DNA of 64,000 bases from Baylisascaris procyonis (GCA_037389465.1 JAZARR010000201.1:248001-312000), one strand, 5' to 3'. Shown: positions 1 through 21,012, numbered from the stretch's first letter. Notes: generated by a model from the sequence alone, not told the origin. Made by a program: numbers and translations.

Positions 1-1500
1 TTTAAATACCACTTAGGTGGGTGCGATATGCTCTTTCACATATCACACCATCAAGGATATCGGTCGCCCCCGTTAAGAAGAGAGTAGACAAGCAAGGGAA
101 GATGGCGCAGGTTTGCTCTTCAGGGCGTGTGCACCTAACTCTTAAAAAGTAGGGCTAGAAGAGGGGAAGGGCGGTAGATAATGCTGCCGACATCGGAGCA
201 GTCTAAAATCTGCGCACACGTTTTTCCTCTCCTTTCTTGAAGATGTTCTGAAACGCTCGAGGGTTTCTTTATTATTTCTCCGTAACTCTCATTTCCCACT
301 TAGGGAAAGCGATAAAATCAACTACCCTATCGCTGGAAGAGCTTATGTAAATGCATGATGAAAAAGGTTCGAAAATGACTATAAAACGCCTAATAGTACA
401 CCGTTCTAGAAAGTACGACGGCTGTTGCTGCGATATTCGTTTTTGCACACCGCTCATCTATCAAATCCGATTCCGTAAATTAACCGTAAAAATAGAGCAA
501 GCTGATTAAGGTGTTTAAAATCTAATTAGAGTGGTAAAGTAGCAAAATTCCCTAGTTTTTGATGCACTATACCTCTACCGGTTGCGAATGCGTCCAAGTC
601 TTTTTGTGCATTTCATTGCCTATAACTCTTTCTCAAGCGGACTGATTAATTTCAAAGTTAATATAATTGGTCGCTATTTTGTGTAAATATCTATCAAGTT
701 TCATTGCATCGTATCATTGTGTTGCGTTGCAAAAGATTTGCAAAAGCGCATTATGTGCAATTTATAAGGTATCATTTTATGATGCTCATTTGTGCATTTC
801 TGCAGTACTCTGCAGTAAGATGCTAATTCCTACAGCATATTACTAAAAAAGGAAGCAAACAAACAATGAAACATATGCATATACGTAATGAATGAAAATA
901 GTTGAACATTATCACACGATCTAGCATATGCAACATGGAAAAGTTTATTGATAATATAACGAGGACTCTCTACAGGAATATTATCAAAAATAATTTCTTC
1001 TACTATGTAGTCCGCTTATGTTTTACCTGCTGAGCATCTATAATACTCGTAATGTTCTAAGAGCAAATAACTGAGAAACAATTAAACTTGAGTAGAAAAT
1101 TCGTGAACTATACGACGCTAGATTTGTTCAAAACGATGATTGGGAAAAAATTGAGAAAGATAATTAGAAGCGTTATTATCAGGAACTAGTAAAAGTAATA
1201 TTTGTAAAAAAGATGCGTAAACGTGTTTTCTGGGAAATCTTTATTCGGATCTAATTAAAAATTAATAAACTCAGGGATTTCACCGCTAAGTTGAAATCCC
1301 CCGGGCGTATGTCATTGCTAGCATATCAATTCATGGTTATGCCATTACTTCTACACATAAAGGGGAACTTAGGTTGATTTAGAATATTCTGTCACGCTTT
1401 CGACACACTCGGAAATGTTCTTCAATATTAAGCTCAAATTTAAGGCATATAAAACTGTCAGAAAAATTTAAACTCAGTTGGAATTTACGATATGCATAAA
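1..1500. other. No gene seen
   Basis: AT-rich sequence without a supported gene. The first 200 bases are somewhat richer in G and C and carry a 16-codon ATG frame at about 104, too short to mean anything. Nothing here is bounded by a matching acceptor and donor. Confidence 0.5.
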
Positions 1501-1559
1501 ATGAAATACGATGAACAGAACAAGTATTCGGAACGCTGAAAGAGTTCTCAAAGAAAAAT

Positions 1560-1703
1560 ATGCCCCGGAACTATCGGGTTCACATTGCTGAGAGCAATAT
1601 AATCACAGGCAAGCTTTTGCATAGCTTGAGGGCAAAAAATGTGCCCACTTTCAAGTCTTCTATGCATGAAGGTACAAACATCATACAGCTTTAATGTATG
1701 CAG
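1560..1703 (+). CDS. Possible 5' exon, unrecognised gene
   Basis: A 47-codon frame starts at ATG 1560 (MPRNYRVHIAESNIITGKLL and on), and the same frame is open upstream to a stop near 1508. The composition is protein-like. A possible donor (GAAG then GTACAA) lies near 1673, but its phase does not join cleanly to the candidate exon at 1720. It could be the start of the gene modelled at 1720-3514, or chance. I do not recognise the sequence. Confidence 0.15.
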
Positions 1704-1719
1704 CAATGAGTGAATAAAG

Positions 1720-1839
1720 GAAGTGCTCGACGAGCCACTAAAAAATACCCACGGCTGCGAAGAAGGGAACGTTAAAGGAGAGGAATATCGATTGCAAATA
1801 GACTCTTCACGTAGAATTTTCCGTTGGCTGCTGAATCAG
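1720..1839 (+). CDS. Candidate exon of an unrecognised plus-strand gene
   Basis: Forty codons in phase 0 at both ends, from an AAAG acceptor to CAG followed by GTAGAC. The peptide runs EVLDEPLKNTHGC to SSRRIFRWLLNQ. It joins in phase to the frame at 2299 across a 459-base intron. The acceptor is weak; the donor is fair. Every later exon in this model also has a length divisible by three. Confidence 0.25.
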
Positions 1840-2102
1840 GTAGACTTAATGAACAGCTGGAACATCATAAGGAATGAGAGTCTATCGTTGGAAATCCCTT
1901 GTTTTACAGGTGTACAGGAATTAATGAGTTCATGCTGATATAATTACTAATTCAGGGATTTCGTGTTTCCATTCAATGACTCGCACAAGGGTTTTTTTTT
2001 TTTTTGCAGAGAATGAATATTAAAGGAAACAAAAGAAACATTTGATGAATAAAGTTTTTGATGAACGTTTAATTAAGCGCTTTGACATGAGATCGTTACA
2101 GA

Positions 2103-2245
2103 ATTTGCCAAAAAAGGTAGCAAAAAAATCGGTTACGCATGAAGGATTAAATGAATAATTAAATGAATAAATAATTGAGTAATTAAATAGTCCAATAATT
2201 AAATTCTTGTTATATCCAATTATTTGACTAATTAAATAAAATTAT
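2103..2245. repeat. AT-rich tract of AATTAAAT-type repeats
   Basis: Repeated short motifs (TTAAATGAATAA, AATTAAATAG and similar), partly self-complementary, fill the proposed intron between 1840 and 2298. This is simple sequence, with no sign of coding. Confidence 0.6.
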
Positions 2246-2298
2246 CTATTATTTTCACCTCACATGAATGCAACATTTCTTGACGATTTCGTTTCCAG

Positions 2299-2574
2299 AT
2301 AACAAAAGGAATTCTTTTATTCCGAAGAGTTTATCCATTTATTACCGGTCGAATTTCCGCACAATATTTTTAGAATTGTCCATGTGCGTTTACGATCCGA
2401 TCGCAAGCAGAAATAAACCTTCAATCAGTGGATTTGCGTTTTTTCTCTGCCGAAGAAGAGCAAATGTTGAGTGATTACTTCTGGGATACGGGCAGCGAGT
2501 GCCACTTCAATGATGACCTCAATATTCGCCTCTGGAAGAGTGAATATTTTGCTGTCGGTGTCGCAGGACCGATG
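2299..2574 (+). CDS. Candidate exon with an in-frame TAG, unrecognised gene
   Basis: After a GTTTCCAG acceptor the frame is open for 24 codons (ITKGILLFRRVYPFITGRIS and four more), meets TAG at 2371-2373, then runs a further 67 codons (NCPCAFTIRSQAEINLQSVD to FAVGVAGPM) to a GTAGAG donor. The TAG is itself the end of a TTTTTAG acceptor. The exon may therefore start at 2374, with the 24 codons belonging to another splice form or to intron. The alternative is a nonsense change in an ageing gene. The second part looks like a soluble or extracellular domain (DYFWDTGSECHFNDDLNIRL), but I cannot name the family. Confidence 0.33.
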
Positions 2575-3145
2575 GTAGAGTTCATTTCATACTTCTCGAA
2601 TAGTTAATTACATATGCTAATCAGTTGACACAGAAAAATTTATTGATATCCAAAAGGTATATATGACCAAGAAAGAACATAATGGCTGCTATAATCCCGT
2701 ATACTACAATCATTATCTCAGAAGACATTACATATTAAGCTGCATTCTTCACCCGAAAAAAATCCTCAAGTGCATTCTTGTTTTCGTATTGGAGCAATTA
2801 AAGTTGAAATAACATGTTGGTTTCAAGTTTAAAACAAAAAAATTTTTTTCCTGTTTCTAAAATACTGACAAAATGTAGGTTCACCAAGCTATGATGACCG
2901 AATCGGCTTGAAGAAATAACGCGAGATTCTCTGAGTCTTCAGAGCAGACGATTATTCTGTTGTTTTAAATCAAAATTCCTGCGAAATTGAACACAGTAGA
3001 TGAAATTTGCAAATAGACTGCTGCTATCAGATCACAAGATTTCTTGCTTGAACTACCCGATGAAGCTGTCATAGGATTCGTGTCGAGTGGCTGATCGTTA
3101 AATTATCCAGCGGAGTATCTTCATGCGGATTTTTTTAAACTTCAG

Positions 3146-3250
3146 GACCTACCGGGCACTTTCACAATAGATTATTCCGATTCGGAAAACGTTACAGTGA
3201 GGGAAGTGATAATGCTCAGTGAGATGAGGCTCCATTTCAAGCGCCCAACG
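3146..3250 (+). CDS. Candidate internal exon, unrecognised gene
   Basis: The best-formed exon of this model. It has a TTTTTTTAAACTTCAG acceptor, 35 codons in phase 0 (DLPGTFTIDYSDSENVTVRE to LHFKRPT) and a consensus GTAAGT donor. The phase matches the exon ending at 2574 (571-base intron) and the one starting at 3314, where the 63-base intron is of nematode size. Product unknown. Confidence 0.4.
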
Positions 3251-3313
3251 GTAAGTTCACATTTGCGATTATATAAATCACCAATTTGATGGGGTTGGTT
3301 GAGGTTCATACAG

Positions 3314-3514
3314 TCATACTACAAAATGATTGAGGAGATCACGGGGCCGAATACTTTTACTAAAAAGGAGAAATTATTTGCTACATTTTTTCCGGAACTT
3401 TCAAATAACATCGCTGAGAAAAGGGCAATGAATGCTCATTTTAAACTGAAAAGGAAAGAAAAACTCATCGAGTACTGTAGTAGAGATCAAAAATATTCAC
3501 ATGAAGTGTTTTGA
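3314..3514 (+). CDS. Candidate 3' exon, unrecognised gene
   Basis: After a TTCATACAG acceptor the frame is open for 66 codons to TGA. It is lysine-rich (SYYKMIEEITGPNTFTKKEK and on; later HFKLKRKEKLIEY). An internal donor after ATC GAG TAC T (GTAGTA) would leave phase 1 and join in frame to the exon at 4935. The end of the gene is therefore uncertain. No family recognised. Confidence 0.3.
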   Translation, partial: SYYKMIEEITGPNTFTKKEKLFATFFPELSNNIAEKRAMNAHFKLKRKEKLIEYCSRDQKYSHEVF

Positions 3515-4934
3515 CTGTTTTATAAGAACGATTCGATGAAATGAGACTCTTCAGAAGATATTATCCATTGCTTTCGTTTGATGACTCCCTCGGTTATCTC
3601 GCTTTCTTCTCATTCTACGTTCCTTGCATTTCTCTTGGCAGGTCCCCACAGGACAATCCGCCTAAAAGCGTCAGGATATCTAGTAATTAAATCCACCTGT
3701 TTCCAACTTTCGAATGTCACTAAATTTTTAATAAAAAATAACAGCGGTGATATGCGACCAAAGTTTATTGCGCATCCACCAGTCTGATAAAAGGAAGAAA
3801 AAAAGTTTTCTGCCAGTTTTCACATCATTCAATGCCAATCAATTTTCAGATTCTATTCTTTGTAATCTCCACAAATCCTGTATGGTTCATCGTTCTCAAA
3901 GTAAATAACGAGAATTAAAGCAGCATAAGTTGTATTGGGTGCCGATTTGTATGATCGCTTTATTATATCGATAAGAATTTTGCTAATGATAACGTGAACG
4001 ATTATATCTATAAGATAGCTGCTTGTGAATGTCCAGCTTGTACTTCGAAAAAATTCGATGTTTTTATTCATCCCTTTTCGTTTCGAAAATTCGGATTTGC
4101 AATTTTAATTCCCAATTTCATTCAATATATATGACTTCAAATAATCAAGCCTAATAAGGTGGATGATCTTAGCAGTCAGTCTATACAATTCTCGAGGCGA
4201 TCGAACACTTAGAAATTTTACTTCTGAGCTTTGCGCCAAGCAAAATTGCTGAGAGTTTCCAAATTTTGTAGCTCAGCTACAATACTCGGTGGCTTTATCC
4301 AGATATTATGGATTTTGTAATGTCGGGATAGAGTAATATCAGGTATTGCAAACTAGTGTTTTAATCTCATATTCATTGTACCACAAATCTTTTCATATAT
4401 ATTATTTTTTTTTCTTAAATATTCTAATCTGGATGATCGCATATCTTTCGGTTGTTGTTGTATAAATTTCTAGAAAGATCGATTCTGAATCATTAGGCAT
4501 TTGTTGATGATCCTCATAGTGCAATAACACAGCAACTGCTGAATAACTTCAGCAATGATTTAAAGACAGTCGTTTACCGGCGTGCTATTCACCGTTGGAA
4601 GATTTGTTCACCTCTCATATTGTTCCTATAATTATACAGTCATCAACACTGAACCTATTGGGCTTCCTTATCTTCCAGCTAATATTATACTGTTCTCAGT
4701 TCTGATATTATTCTACATTTCGTAATGAAAATATATTCTCCAAATAAAAAGAGCTTTTTTACGTTAATCTTCAATAACTCAACGTTGGTTTTCATTCTAT
4801 GTAACGACTTGCTTTCCAGAGAGATTGCATTTCAATTCGAATTGCCCATATTTCACCTATTCGCTCGATTTACATATACCTAAAGTGTGATGAAATTTGC
4901 ACTCTAAAACTTTCATTTTTTTTTTAAATTTCAG
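3515..4934. other. AT-rich stretch with one possible small exon
   Basis: Mostly featureless AT-rich sequence. At 3850-3900 there is a possible 17-codon exon with a strong ATTTTCAG acceptor and a GTAAAT donor, encoding a hydrophobic, membrane-like segment (ILFFVISTNPVWFIVLK). It is in phase with 3250 but would compete with the exon at 3314. Nothing else is supported. Confidence 0.3.
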
Positions 4935-5068
4935 TTTCAATGTTCCGCGATGTTTTCAATAATCGCTTTATAAACTTTTGCAATATTGCTTTGCAAACGG
5001 CTGACGTTATGCTTGTGCGTAAAAAAGAACTGCGAAATTTGATAAAGTTCGAAGGAAGGAAGCTATAG
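4935..5068 (+). CDS. Candidate terminal exon, unrecognised gene
   Basis: It follows a near-perfect TTTTTAAATTTCAG acceptor. Two bases complete a split codon, then 43 codons (SMFRDVFNNRFINFCNIALQ to KFEGRKL) run to TAG. The phase fits a donor at about 3481 in the preceding exon. The tail is basic. Short enough to be chance. Confidence 0.22.
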
Positions 5069-5532
5069 AATTCTATAAAAGAAACAGAATAATTTGGATT
5101 TTTTACAAGTGAAATTTTTTTTTTCCCTGAGCTGATTCCATGATCTTTTCAAGAATAATATATGATCAACCGGATCATTGAGAATAAGAGATTAATATTC
5201 TGTACATTTTATTTTTTTGTAACTAAATGTGCGAGGCCAGCTCTGAAGGCAAGCTGGAAGCAAGTGGACAAATAATACTTCGGTTTTCAGGCATATTTCT
5301 GCAGTCTACGCTACAAGCTTTATTCAAGTTTAAAAGCGTCCACAAAATGTACAACTTTTATTTCTCAATTTTTTTTCGCTGCATCTTTAATACCGCGTCG
5401 ATTAAATGAATACTTGCGTGGTTTAGATTGGATTAGCTGAACGAGAGTCATGATGAATGTGAAAACAGCACATACACTTGGCTATACGTATCATCATTGT
5501 GCTCATTCTTTTTTCATGAAATCAATCTGCAG

Positions 5533-5685
5533 GAATCGATACGGGATGTAATTTCGTTGCCGCAAAAAGAAAAAAAAGACTTCCTTCGGGAATTTTGCCC
5601 ATTCCAAGATATCGTTGCAACTGGCACATGTGCTAACACAGCCAGAAACAAACGAATGATGCATTCTCGCAATATCGAGCCATAG
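5533..5685 (+). CDS. Candidate terminal exon, unrecognised
   Basis: A strong AATCTGCAG acceptor is followed by 50 codons to TAG (ESIRDVISLPQKEKKDFLRE to HSRNIEP). The peptide is charged and soluble in type. No donor and no partner exon were found, so it may be the end of the 1720-5068 gene or chance. Confidence 0.2.
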   Translation, partial: ESIRDVISLPQKEKKDFLREFCPFQDIVATGTCANTARNKRMMHSRNIEP

Positions 5686-5831
5686 TATTCCTGACCTCAC
5701 CCTTAAGTTTGAGATTCGAAAGATTTGACGTTCAAAGGAGAATTTCTGTTTCATAATGTATTTTGTATTGAAGACAGAATTTCATGTGCTTTGTTAGCGC
5801 ATTACGATGAAATTTTTACTTCTGATAGCCA

Positions 5832-6083
5832 CTGAGAGCAATTGGAAAAAACAAGCGTACATGGCTTCTTTGCATAATCAAAACATTGTGACGAACTTGA
5901 CCACTTCACTTTCTGCTGCTTCATCTTTGAGCGGAACGTCCGATGCGATGTGCACGAGCTACGATAGCATGAACACGCGTCGACGTAGAAACTCCTCAGT
6001 GGCACTTAATGTGAAGCTACAGAACGCTGTTCGGATTCATAGTGGCACATCTATTCGGGAGAATATCGTCCGATTTTTCAAGA
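5832..6083 (+). CDS. Candidate exon encoding a serine-rich, basic peptide
   Basis: The frame runs from a TTTTACTTCTGATAG acceptor at 5831 to a consensus GTGAGT donor at 6084. It includes ATG 5861 (MASLHNQNIVTNLTTSLSAA onward). The middle is serine and threonine rich. RRRRNSSVAL would suit a basophilic kinase such as PKA. The end is IRENIVRFFK. The exon ends in phase 1; no downstream partner was found before the calcyphosine-like gene on the other strand. An alternative start at ATG 5807 adds a hydrophobic MKFLLLIA segment. Function unknown. Confidence 0.3.
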
Positions 6084-6338
6084 GTGAGTAAATTCCACTC
6101 AAGCCTCGTATTTCCATTTCCTATTATAGCCCTTGCATGAATATTATTCATTATTTCTGTCCCACTACGTAGACACCTCTATCATCAAACTGCTTTCAAC
6201 GCATAAAACAACGTTTTGCTCGAAATCGACTATATGCTTCTCGTTACTGTGAGTGTTCGTCAAGCAATTAAAGGTTCAAGAAAATTTTTTTCACCGCTTT
6301 ATTATGCGGTTGTTTTTCAAATTTTCTCTGCGTTATGG

Positions 6339-6365
6339 TGACGTCATTATACTATGGTGATGTCA
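6339..6365. promoter_or_regulatory. Tandem CRE-like bZIP sites
   Basis: TGACGTCA (6339-6346) and TGATGTCA (6358-6365) sit in a 19-base direct repeat (TATGGTGAyGTCAT). The first is a perfect CRE, the palindrome bound by CREB/ATF proteins. They lie between the serine-rich exon and the 3' end of the calcyphosine-like gene. Whether they are used is unknown. Confidence 0.35.
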
Positions 6366-6914
6366 TGCATGAACATATACTTATCTATCTGTTTGTTTTA
6401 TAATTTCAACTTAGAAAACATTGAATTCAGATTAGAAAACTTGACGAATATAAAGGTACCGTAAAATGATCATATTTCATATTACTGAGTCATCAAAAAA
6501 AAAAACTTCGCGTTTAATATCGATTCGATTTTCGATTTACATCAGTGGAAGAAACGATCTCATTCACTCTGATGGCTGAGAGTCAGTTGAAAATAAATGC
6601 CGACTCTTCGTTTACTCCTTAAGCAGCATATTCACCAATAATTGTATGTGTTTAAAGCGCAAAAGTAGTCAAATTTATAACTGGATAGAAGAGTGGATAA
6701 ATATGGATAAAGTTGTTGTTCTCGTTGACTTCCGTTTTTTTTTTTGGCAGCATTAAAAGGCAGTCATTTTTTTATAAAATGAAGAAAAAAAATTTTTTTT
6801 GTTACGAAAAAGAATTTCAATCAAATGATGACCGATAAATGCAAATGAAACGGTTGTCTGATGTGATGACGAATATTTCTTTGTACTATGAGAGAGTATC
6901 GAGGATGCGATCGT
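6366..6914. other. 3' flank of the calcyphosine-like gene, no gene seen
   Basis: AT-rich sequence with homopolymer A and T runs. On the minus strand it would hold the 3' UTR of the gene ending at 6915. No clear AATAAA was seen close to the stop codon, so the polyadenylation site is not called. Confidence 0.4.
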
Positions 6915-15699
<8,785 letters not shown>

Positions 15700-18600
15700 T
15701 AAAAAGCTCAGTGAAGCACTCAACGAAGTTAGAAAAATGAGATATTTTCTCAATACCACATTGCTTCAAGTAATACTTGCTATACGCATAAGAAGTAAGG
15801 CTGATCTGCATTATTCGCATATCAATATGTGATGAAAGAAGGTAAGTTTCTGTCCTAATAGCCCAAACCTGGCTATAGACTGGTGAAGAAATAACACAAA
15901 GAAAGTTTCATAACCGTCTAAGAAGATTCAGTAGGAGCAGAAAACTTTGATAGGTAATTGTAAGGTTTCCGCTTTTTTTCGGGATTTTGAATTTTCCCAC
16001 CGAAAAGGTATCTTTAACCGAACGTAGCTGGAGGTTTCCATATTCCTAAACAATTTTCCCTTAGCATTAGTCCTATACCGACATCCTGAGCTATCTCCAT
16101 TTAGAAGCCAACAAATTAGGACGCTTAATGCTTCTATCAACTATGCAATCTTTCAAAATAAACGATGGATGCACGGGGTCTTTAGATAATGAAGTAGTCT
16201 TTAATACTGAAAAACTGATAGTAAAGATTATTTGGCAGTAAAATGTGACTGAGACGAATAAATGGCGCATTCTTTGTGCTCCTAAAATGTCCATACGTTA
16301 TCTGCATTTTCTTCATGAACCTAACCTTTCCTTGAAAGGGTCTTGTTCAACTATAATGGTATTCTCAAGGTGGCGAATAGATAAAAGTTTTAGATTATCA
16401 TATCATCCGATCAGTTTCTTCTACGAACCGCCCTAGAGATCTATGTAGTCGGCAACGGCAGAACGAGGTGATACCTTACTGAGGCCATTCCCTTAATATA
16501 CAAAAATAAACGATCACCTATGGACAGCAATATTTTCATCTACGGACGACGTATAAACGATGCGTTATTGATTGAAATGTATTTACGAAAGCGTTCTATG
16601 CGAAAGATATGAATAGTAATCGATGACAGGATCCAATCTACGATTTGAATAATATACAGGATAATTTGGAGGTAATAGCTGGCACTTCTTGAATATTGCT
16701 CCAAGAAAACATGCTTACAACTTTAGAATACAGGATGACAGCAAAGAACCTTCAGCTATTGTGAATTTGATACACTGATGGTTGTAAAGAGGAACATTAG
16801 AATAGAAATGCAGATATTGGGTGCCGCCTTCTCTCTGCTACACTCACTGAAATGCCTAAGAAGCGAAACACGATAATGAAAAATATATCGAAAGCAAATG
16901 AAGATAGAAGGAAATAGGAAAGTGCATCAATTTTTGCGTATCTAAAAATAGCGCAAGCTTGATGCGTGGTGAGATCCTTGGCCATTGACTGACTTTTATG
17001 ACATATGAGAAAATATGTGCAGTTAATGAGAAGAGAAGAGTAGGTAGTACAAACACCGAGCAAGAACTTAAGGCAATTTTTTATCGGACTCGTAAAAAAG
17101 ATGCTCTTAAACGGCGAAGCTTTTAGTATTGTGCTAATGAATGCCAACAGCAGCAGAAAAAAAAAATGAATGCCTTATATAAACCGAATGCAAAGATTTG
17201 CAGGTAAAGTGGGAAGAGAGATAAACTTCTGGAGGAAGAGACCGCTCAGTACATGAGGCTAGCTATATACGTATTGCAGTACAACTGATTAAGGAGTTGT
17301 GCTACAATACGAATAGCATATGGTGGGGATGGATCACTGCCGCTCACCGGATTTAAGTATGACGGAATGCAAGTTGCAAAATACTGGTAGCAGTTGTGAT
17401 GGAAGATCCGAAACTAACGATTAAACATAGACGCTTACTCGGGAATGGTTTTCGACAAATGGATTACCTGGCGAAGCGTGAAACTGATATTGAATAACGA
17501 TGCAGGTGTTCGCAGTTTAATGCAAATTACGCTAAAGGTGGTCATTGCTTAACGAACTGCTCAAGGTATCAACCAGTTGCTTCAATGACTACTTCAAGGA
17601 TGGCGAAATGATTGAAATATTTGTGAAAGAGAAAGGTTCGACTCCCATCGTCGAATGCTTTTATGTTTTAACGCTTATGATGGTTAGAGTTTTTAACACT
17701 TTATGCACATGCTTGCGCAATTTGACCAGAAATTTATGAAGGAATATGCTCTCAGAATAGCGAGATTCTATTGATTTCAAAAGATAAGCGTGAAATGGGA
17801 CTTGCAATCAGCGTTGTTAAAAACACTGGGATTGTAAGGCTTGTAACGAATAAAGCACCCATTTGCGCCACGTACACTATCTAAAAAGGGCAACGTTTGG
17901 CTTCTAAAATTATCATGCGACGCGGCGAAAAAGGCTGAAAGGGATAGAAACAGAGATTAGGGATAGGAATGGAGCAAAAAGAGTCCTCTTTGCGTCATCG
18001 TAAGCTTCAGGATTAACTAGACTACAGCGTTCCATGTAGTTTCAATTTGCACACTGTGTTATTCGTTTGATGAAATCTATACCTATTTATTCTATCGAAA
18101 TATTTGCACATCGAACCAACAATTGACTGAAAGACTGAGAGACAAATGAATTAATTTCTGAAGAAGAAAAAAATTAAATGCAATAAACGCTAGGCTATTT
18201 CGTTCAAATATTGCATATTTCAAGCGGAATAATGAAGCATTAAGTCTTTAAAAAACTAAAATCTAATAAACAAGATAAGATGTCATAGCAAATACAATCT
18301 AATTCTTAAGAAAGGCTTCTAAATTTCTTAGCTAAGAAATAATATAAGATCGTCGAAAGCAGCTTCATCTTCTATAATTTGAGCGATTCAACGTAATCGT
18401 GTCTTACGTTGCTAGTAAATTATGATGGCTCATTTCGGACATCTATAACATAACAAAGTGAAGAAAGACACACAGGTGAAGAAGATGAAGAAAAAGAGCA
18501 AGGTGATGAAAGCAACCATTTAATCGTAATGCTGAGCAACGAAGCGGAAAAATTTACTGAATGATGAATCATTGCGATGCTTCGCGGTCACTTCTATGGT

Positions 18601-19190
18601 GAATCGCTACTATTTGCACATCTGTGCATGCATATACCAACGAAAGGAGATTCGGCATTACATAAACGAACGTTAGGAAGGTGTACGGGAATGGTGAAAC
18701 AATACTCGCTTGTTCCAATTCAGCCTATTACTGCATGTTTGCCTGAATATGAGGATTCATGAAAATAGTTGAAGAGACTGTCGTCTTTTTTCCTGTCTTC
18801 ATTCGAAGGTTGCAAATAATTTGTTTTACCTGCCCGATCAATTTTATTTCGCCGCACCTTTTCTTTTATCAGCAAATCCGTCTCCCTCCCCCTTCCGTAG
18901 TACTTTCCTTTCATTATTTCACGTCACTTTAGAAGGATGGGAATCGCCGATTGATGAGTTTTTTACTGCATAAATTCTTTGATGAAAATTTGCTTTAAAT
19001 TTCAAAATGCAGTATGTCATAACCACATTTGAGCTGAAGAGTATATGAGTGTACATATTTATGTGCCTTACGCATTTATCTTTCTTGTCCGATTAGTTGC
19101 AACTCGCTAAACAGGAAACTTATATGGGTGAACTTTATCGGGAGTTCAGGAAAATCAGGAATCAGGAAAAAAACTAATCAGGAAAAAACT
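15700..19190. other. No supported gene
   Basis: About 3.5 kb with several unsupported frames. The longest is a minus-strand 116-codon frame at 16797-17147 with two hydrophobic stretches but only a TTG start. A GTAAGT donor at about 15841 has no convincing exon before it. Confidence 0.4.
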
Positions 19191-19435
19191 GGTAGCTTTA
19201 TCTTAGATCAGAAACCAGTTTCACAGACTTGACTTCGCTATTATTGAAGGTGCCCTCATAAATCGCCGGCACTGCCACAGTAAAATTAGCTAATGCAATC
19301 TTATCATATTTATTACCAGCCGGCTGCACACCGAAACCATTTTTCACTGCACCTTTGCAAAGTTGCACTAGCAAAGTGCATGACGGCGCAGTCATTTCGG
19401 TGCGTATGTGTGCACGCATGTGCGCGTTCCGGCTA

Positions 19436-19482
19436 TCTATGGGTCCGTCTTCCTGTGGCTGTCTATGGGTCCGTCTTCCTGT
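19436..19482. repeat. Short tandem duplication
   Basis: The block TCTATGGGTCCGTCTTCCTG occurs twice, about 25 bases apart, and runs into a pyrimidine-rich TCTGTCCGCCTGCC tract. It creates overlapping open frames on both strands that are not evidence of coding. Confidence 0.7.
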
Positions 19483-19701
19483 CTGTCCGCCTGCCTTTCT
19501 ATCTGCCTTCATTTCAGTCTATATTTCGTCTATTCGTCTGTATACCCTTTTATGTATCAGCAGTATAATACTGCAGTAGCTCCAACTGGGGAAGTACTGA
19601 AGCTACGGCTATATCATCTGGAAGGAACCTATCATTGCCGCATTTATTGACGTTCAAGTTATACTATAAGGTTGTGAAGCAGATATATGCGCTTAAATGG
19701 G

Positions 19702-19806
<105 letters not shown>

Positions 19807-19810
19807 GTAG

Positions 19811-19882
19811 TCTCATTCAGGTGGCAGTAAAACCAATCTTATTTAGGTGGCAGTTGCCAGCCTTGTTCGGGTGGCAATGAAC
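19811..19882. repeat. Three imperfect copies of a GGTGGCA-bearing unit
   Basis: Units of roughly 24-27 bases, each with a TTyrGGTGGCA core (TTCAGGTGGCAGT, TTTAGGTGGCAGT, TTCGGGTGGCAAT), directly follow the (AT)n array. Confidence 0.65.
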
Positions 19883-20004
19883 CATCAATCGGCACAAAAA
19901 ATAACGATTCACTCAGACATTTGCGCGATTTATGATTGCTGATAGAATTTGAATATATAGTTGAACATATTTTAATTTGGTTCACCAATTACACCTCTCA
20001 ATGG

Positions 20005-20166
20005 TATGATAAGCGATATTGTGATTGCGCGTCTCTTATCGCTTATCAGTGATAAGATAAGCTTATCAGTTTTTTCTTGCTTCCTTGTGGGCTTGCATAG
20101 TTGCTCACCCATCTGTTATGATAAAAGTGGGGCATTGTTGCGCTATTTTGTGTCCTCTGATAAGGA
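20005..20166. promoter_or_regulatory. Cluster of GATA-factor sites
   Basis: Within about 160 bases there are six TGATAA/TTATCA sites plus further GATAA cores. They include TTATCAGTGATAAG and GATAAGCTTATCAG, which form a near-palindrome at 20042-20069. TGATAA is the site preferred by intestinal GATA factors of nematodes (ELT-2 type). The nearest coding candidates are several kilobases away. Confidence 0.4.
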
Positions 20167-20970
20167 GAAATACCTACCATTTGCAGGCATATAAGATGAG
20201 ATTTATTGTTAGGCAGATAGCTTTAGATAAATAGCGAAATTCAATTCGAGCTTTCAGTAGCCTCAGTGCTAAGGAACCTTTAGTGAAACTAGTCAATGTT
20301 CAGATGCCTATTGTGACAAATATGCACTCTGAAGACCTTTTTTCTCGCAATCGATTTCATAAACATTGTAATAAATGAACGGAAATCACAGCAGGGGTTT
20401 AGCACAGCATGTGAGCGTTCATAAAATTCATTACTACTCCTAAACGACTGATGAATACTACAAATGATTTAAAAGAAATTGCCCTTTAAATCCAGAATAA
20501 GCGATATTTAATTCCATAATATTTCATAAATGACGGGGTTAAAAGTTTTGTTTAATTGATAACTGATAAAATGATTTAACCGCTTATACGCCTATATTGG
20601 AAATTCTAATGACCAAGACAACGGAACGAGTAGATAAGAAATTCGCTTATACATTCTATGCGATATTCAAATTTTATGCGCGATATTTAAATTTCCCAAT
20701 GAATTTTTATGAAATACGATGAATATCGACTAAAAAGTTCTTGTTCATTTCTCTTAGCGTGAGAATATATGGAAACATAATGTGGTCATAGGGATTGATG
20801 AAGTTTCGTTGCTAAAGAGTCACTGAATATCTCATGGAAGGAAAGTTGGTCTGAGAGGTTACAACGTCTTTTGGCGTTTTATTTTCGCTCTAATTTGAGT
20901 GCTTATTTGCATATTAGTTCCTGTGTTGAAAAAGAAACTGGTTTTTCCTGGATACGTAATACATTTAAAC

Positions 20971-20981
20971 AAATAAACAAA

Positions 20982-21012
<31 letters not shown>

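Noticed and set aside
16797..17147. 116-codon minus-strand frame with hydrophobic stretches, possible receptor fragment
   Set aside because: Begins only at TTG, has no good acceptor, and one or two frames of this length are expected by chance.
19198..19650. Five overlapping open frames on both strands
   Set aside because: Produced by low-complexity and duplicated GACA/TGTC-type sequence, which lacks stops in several frames.
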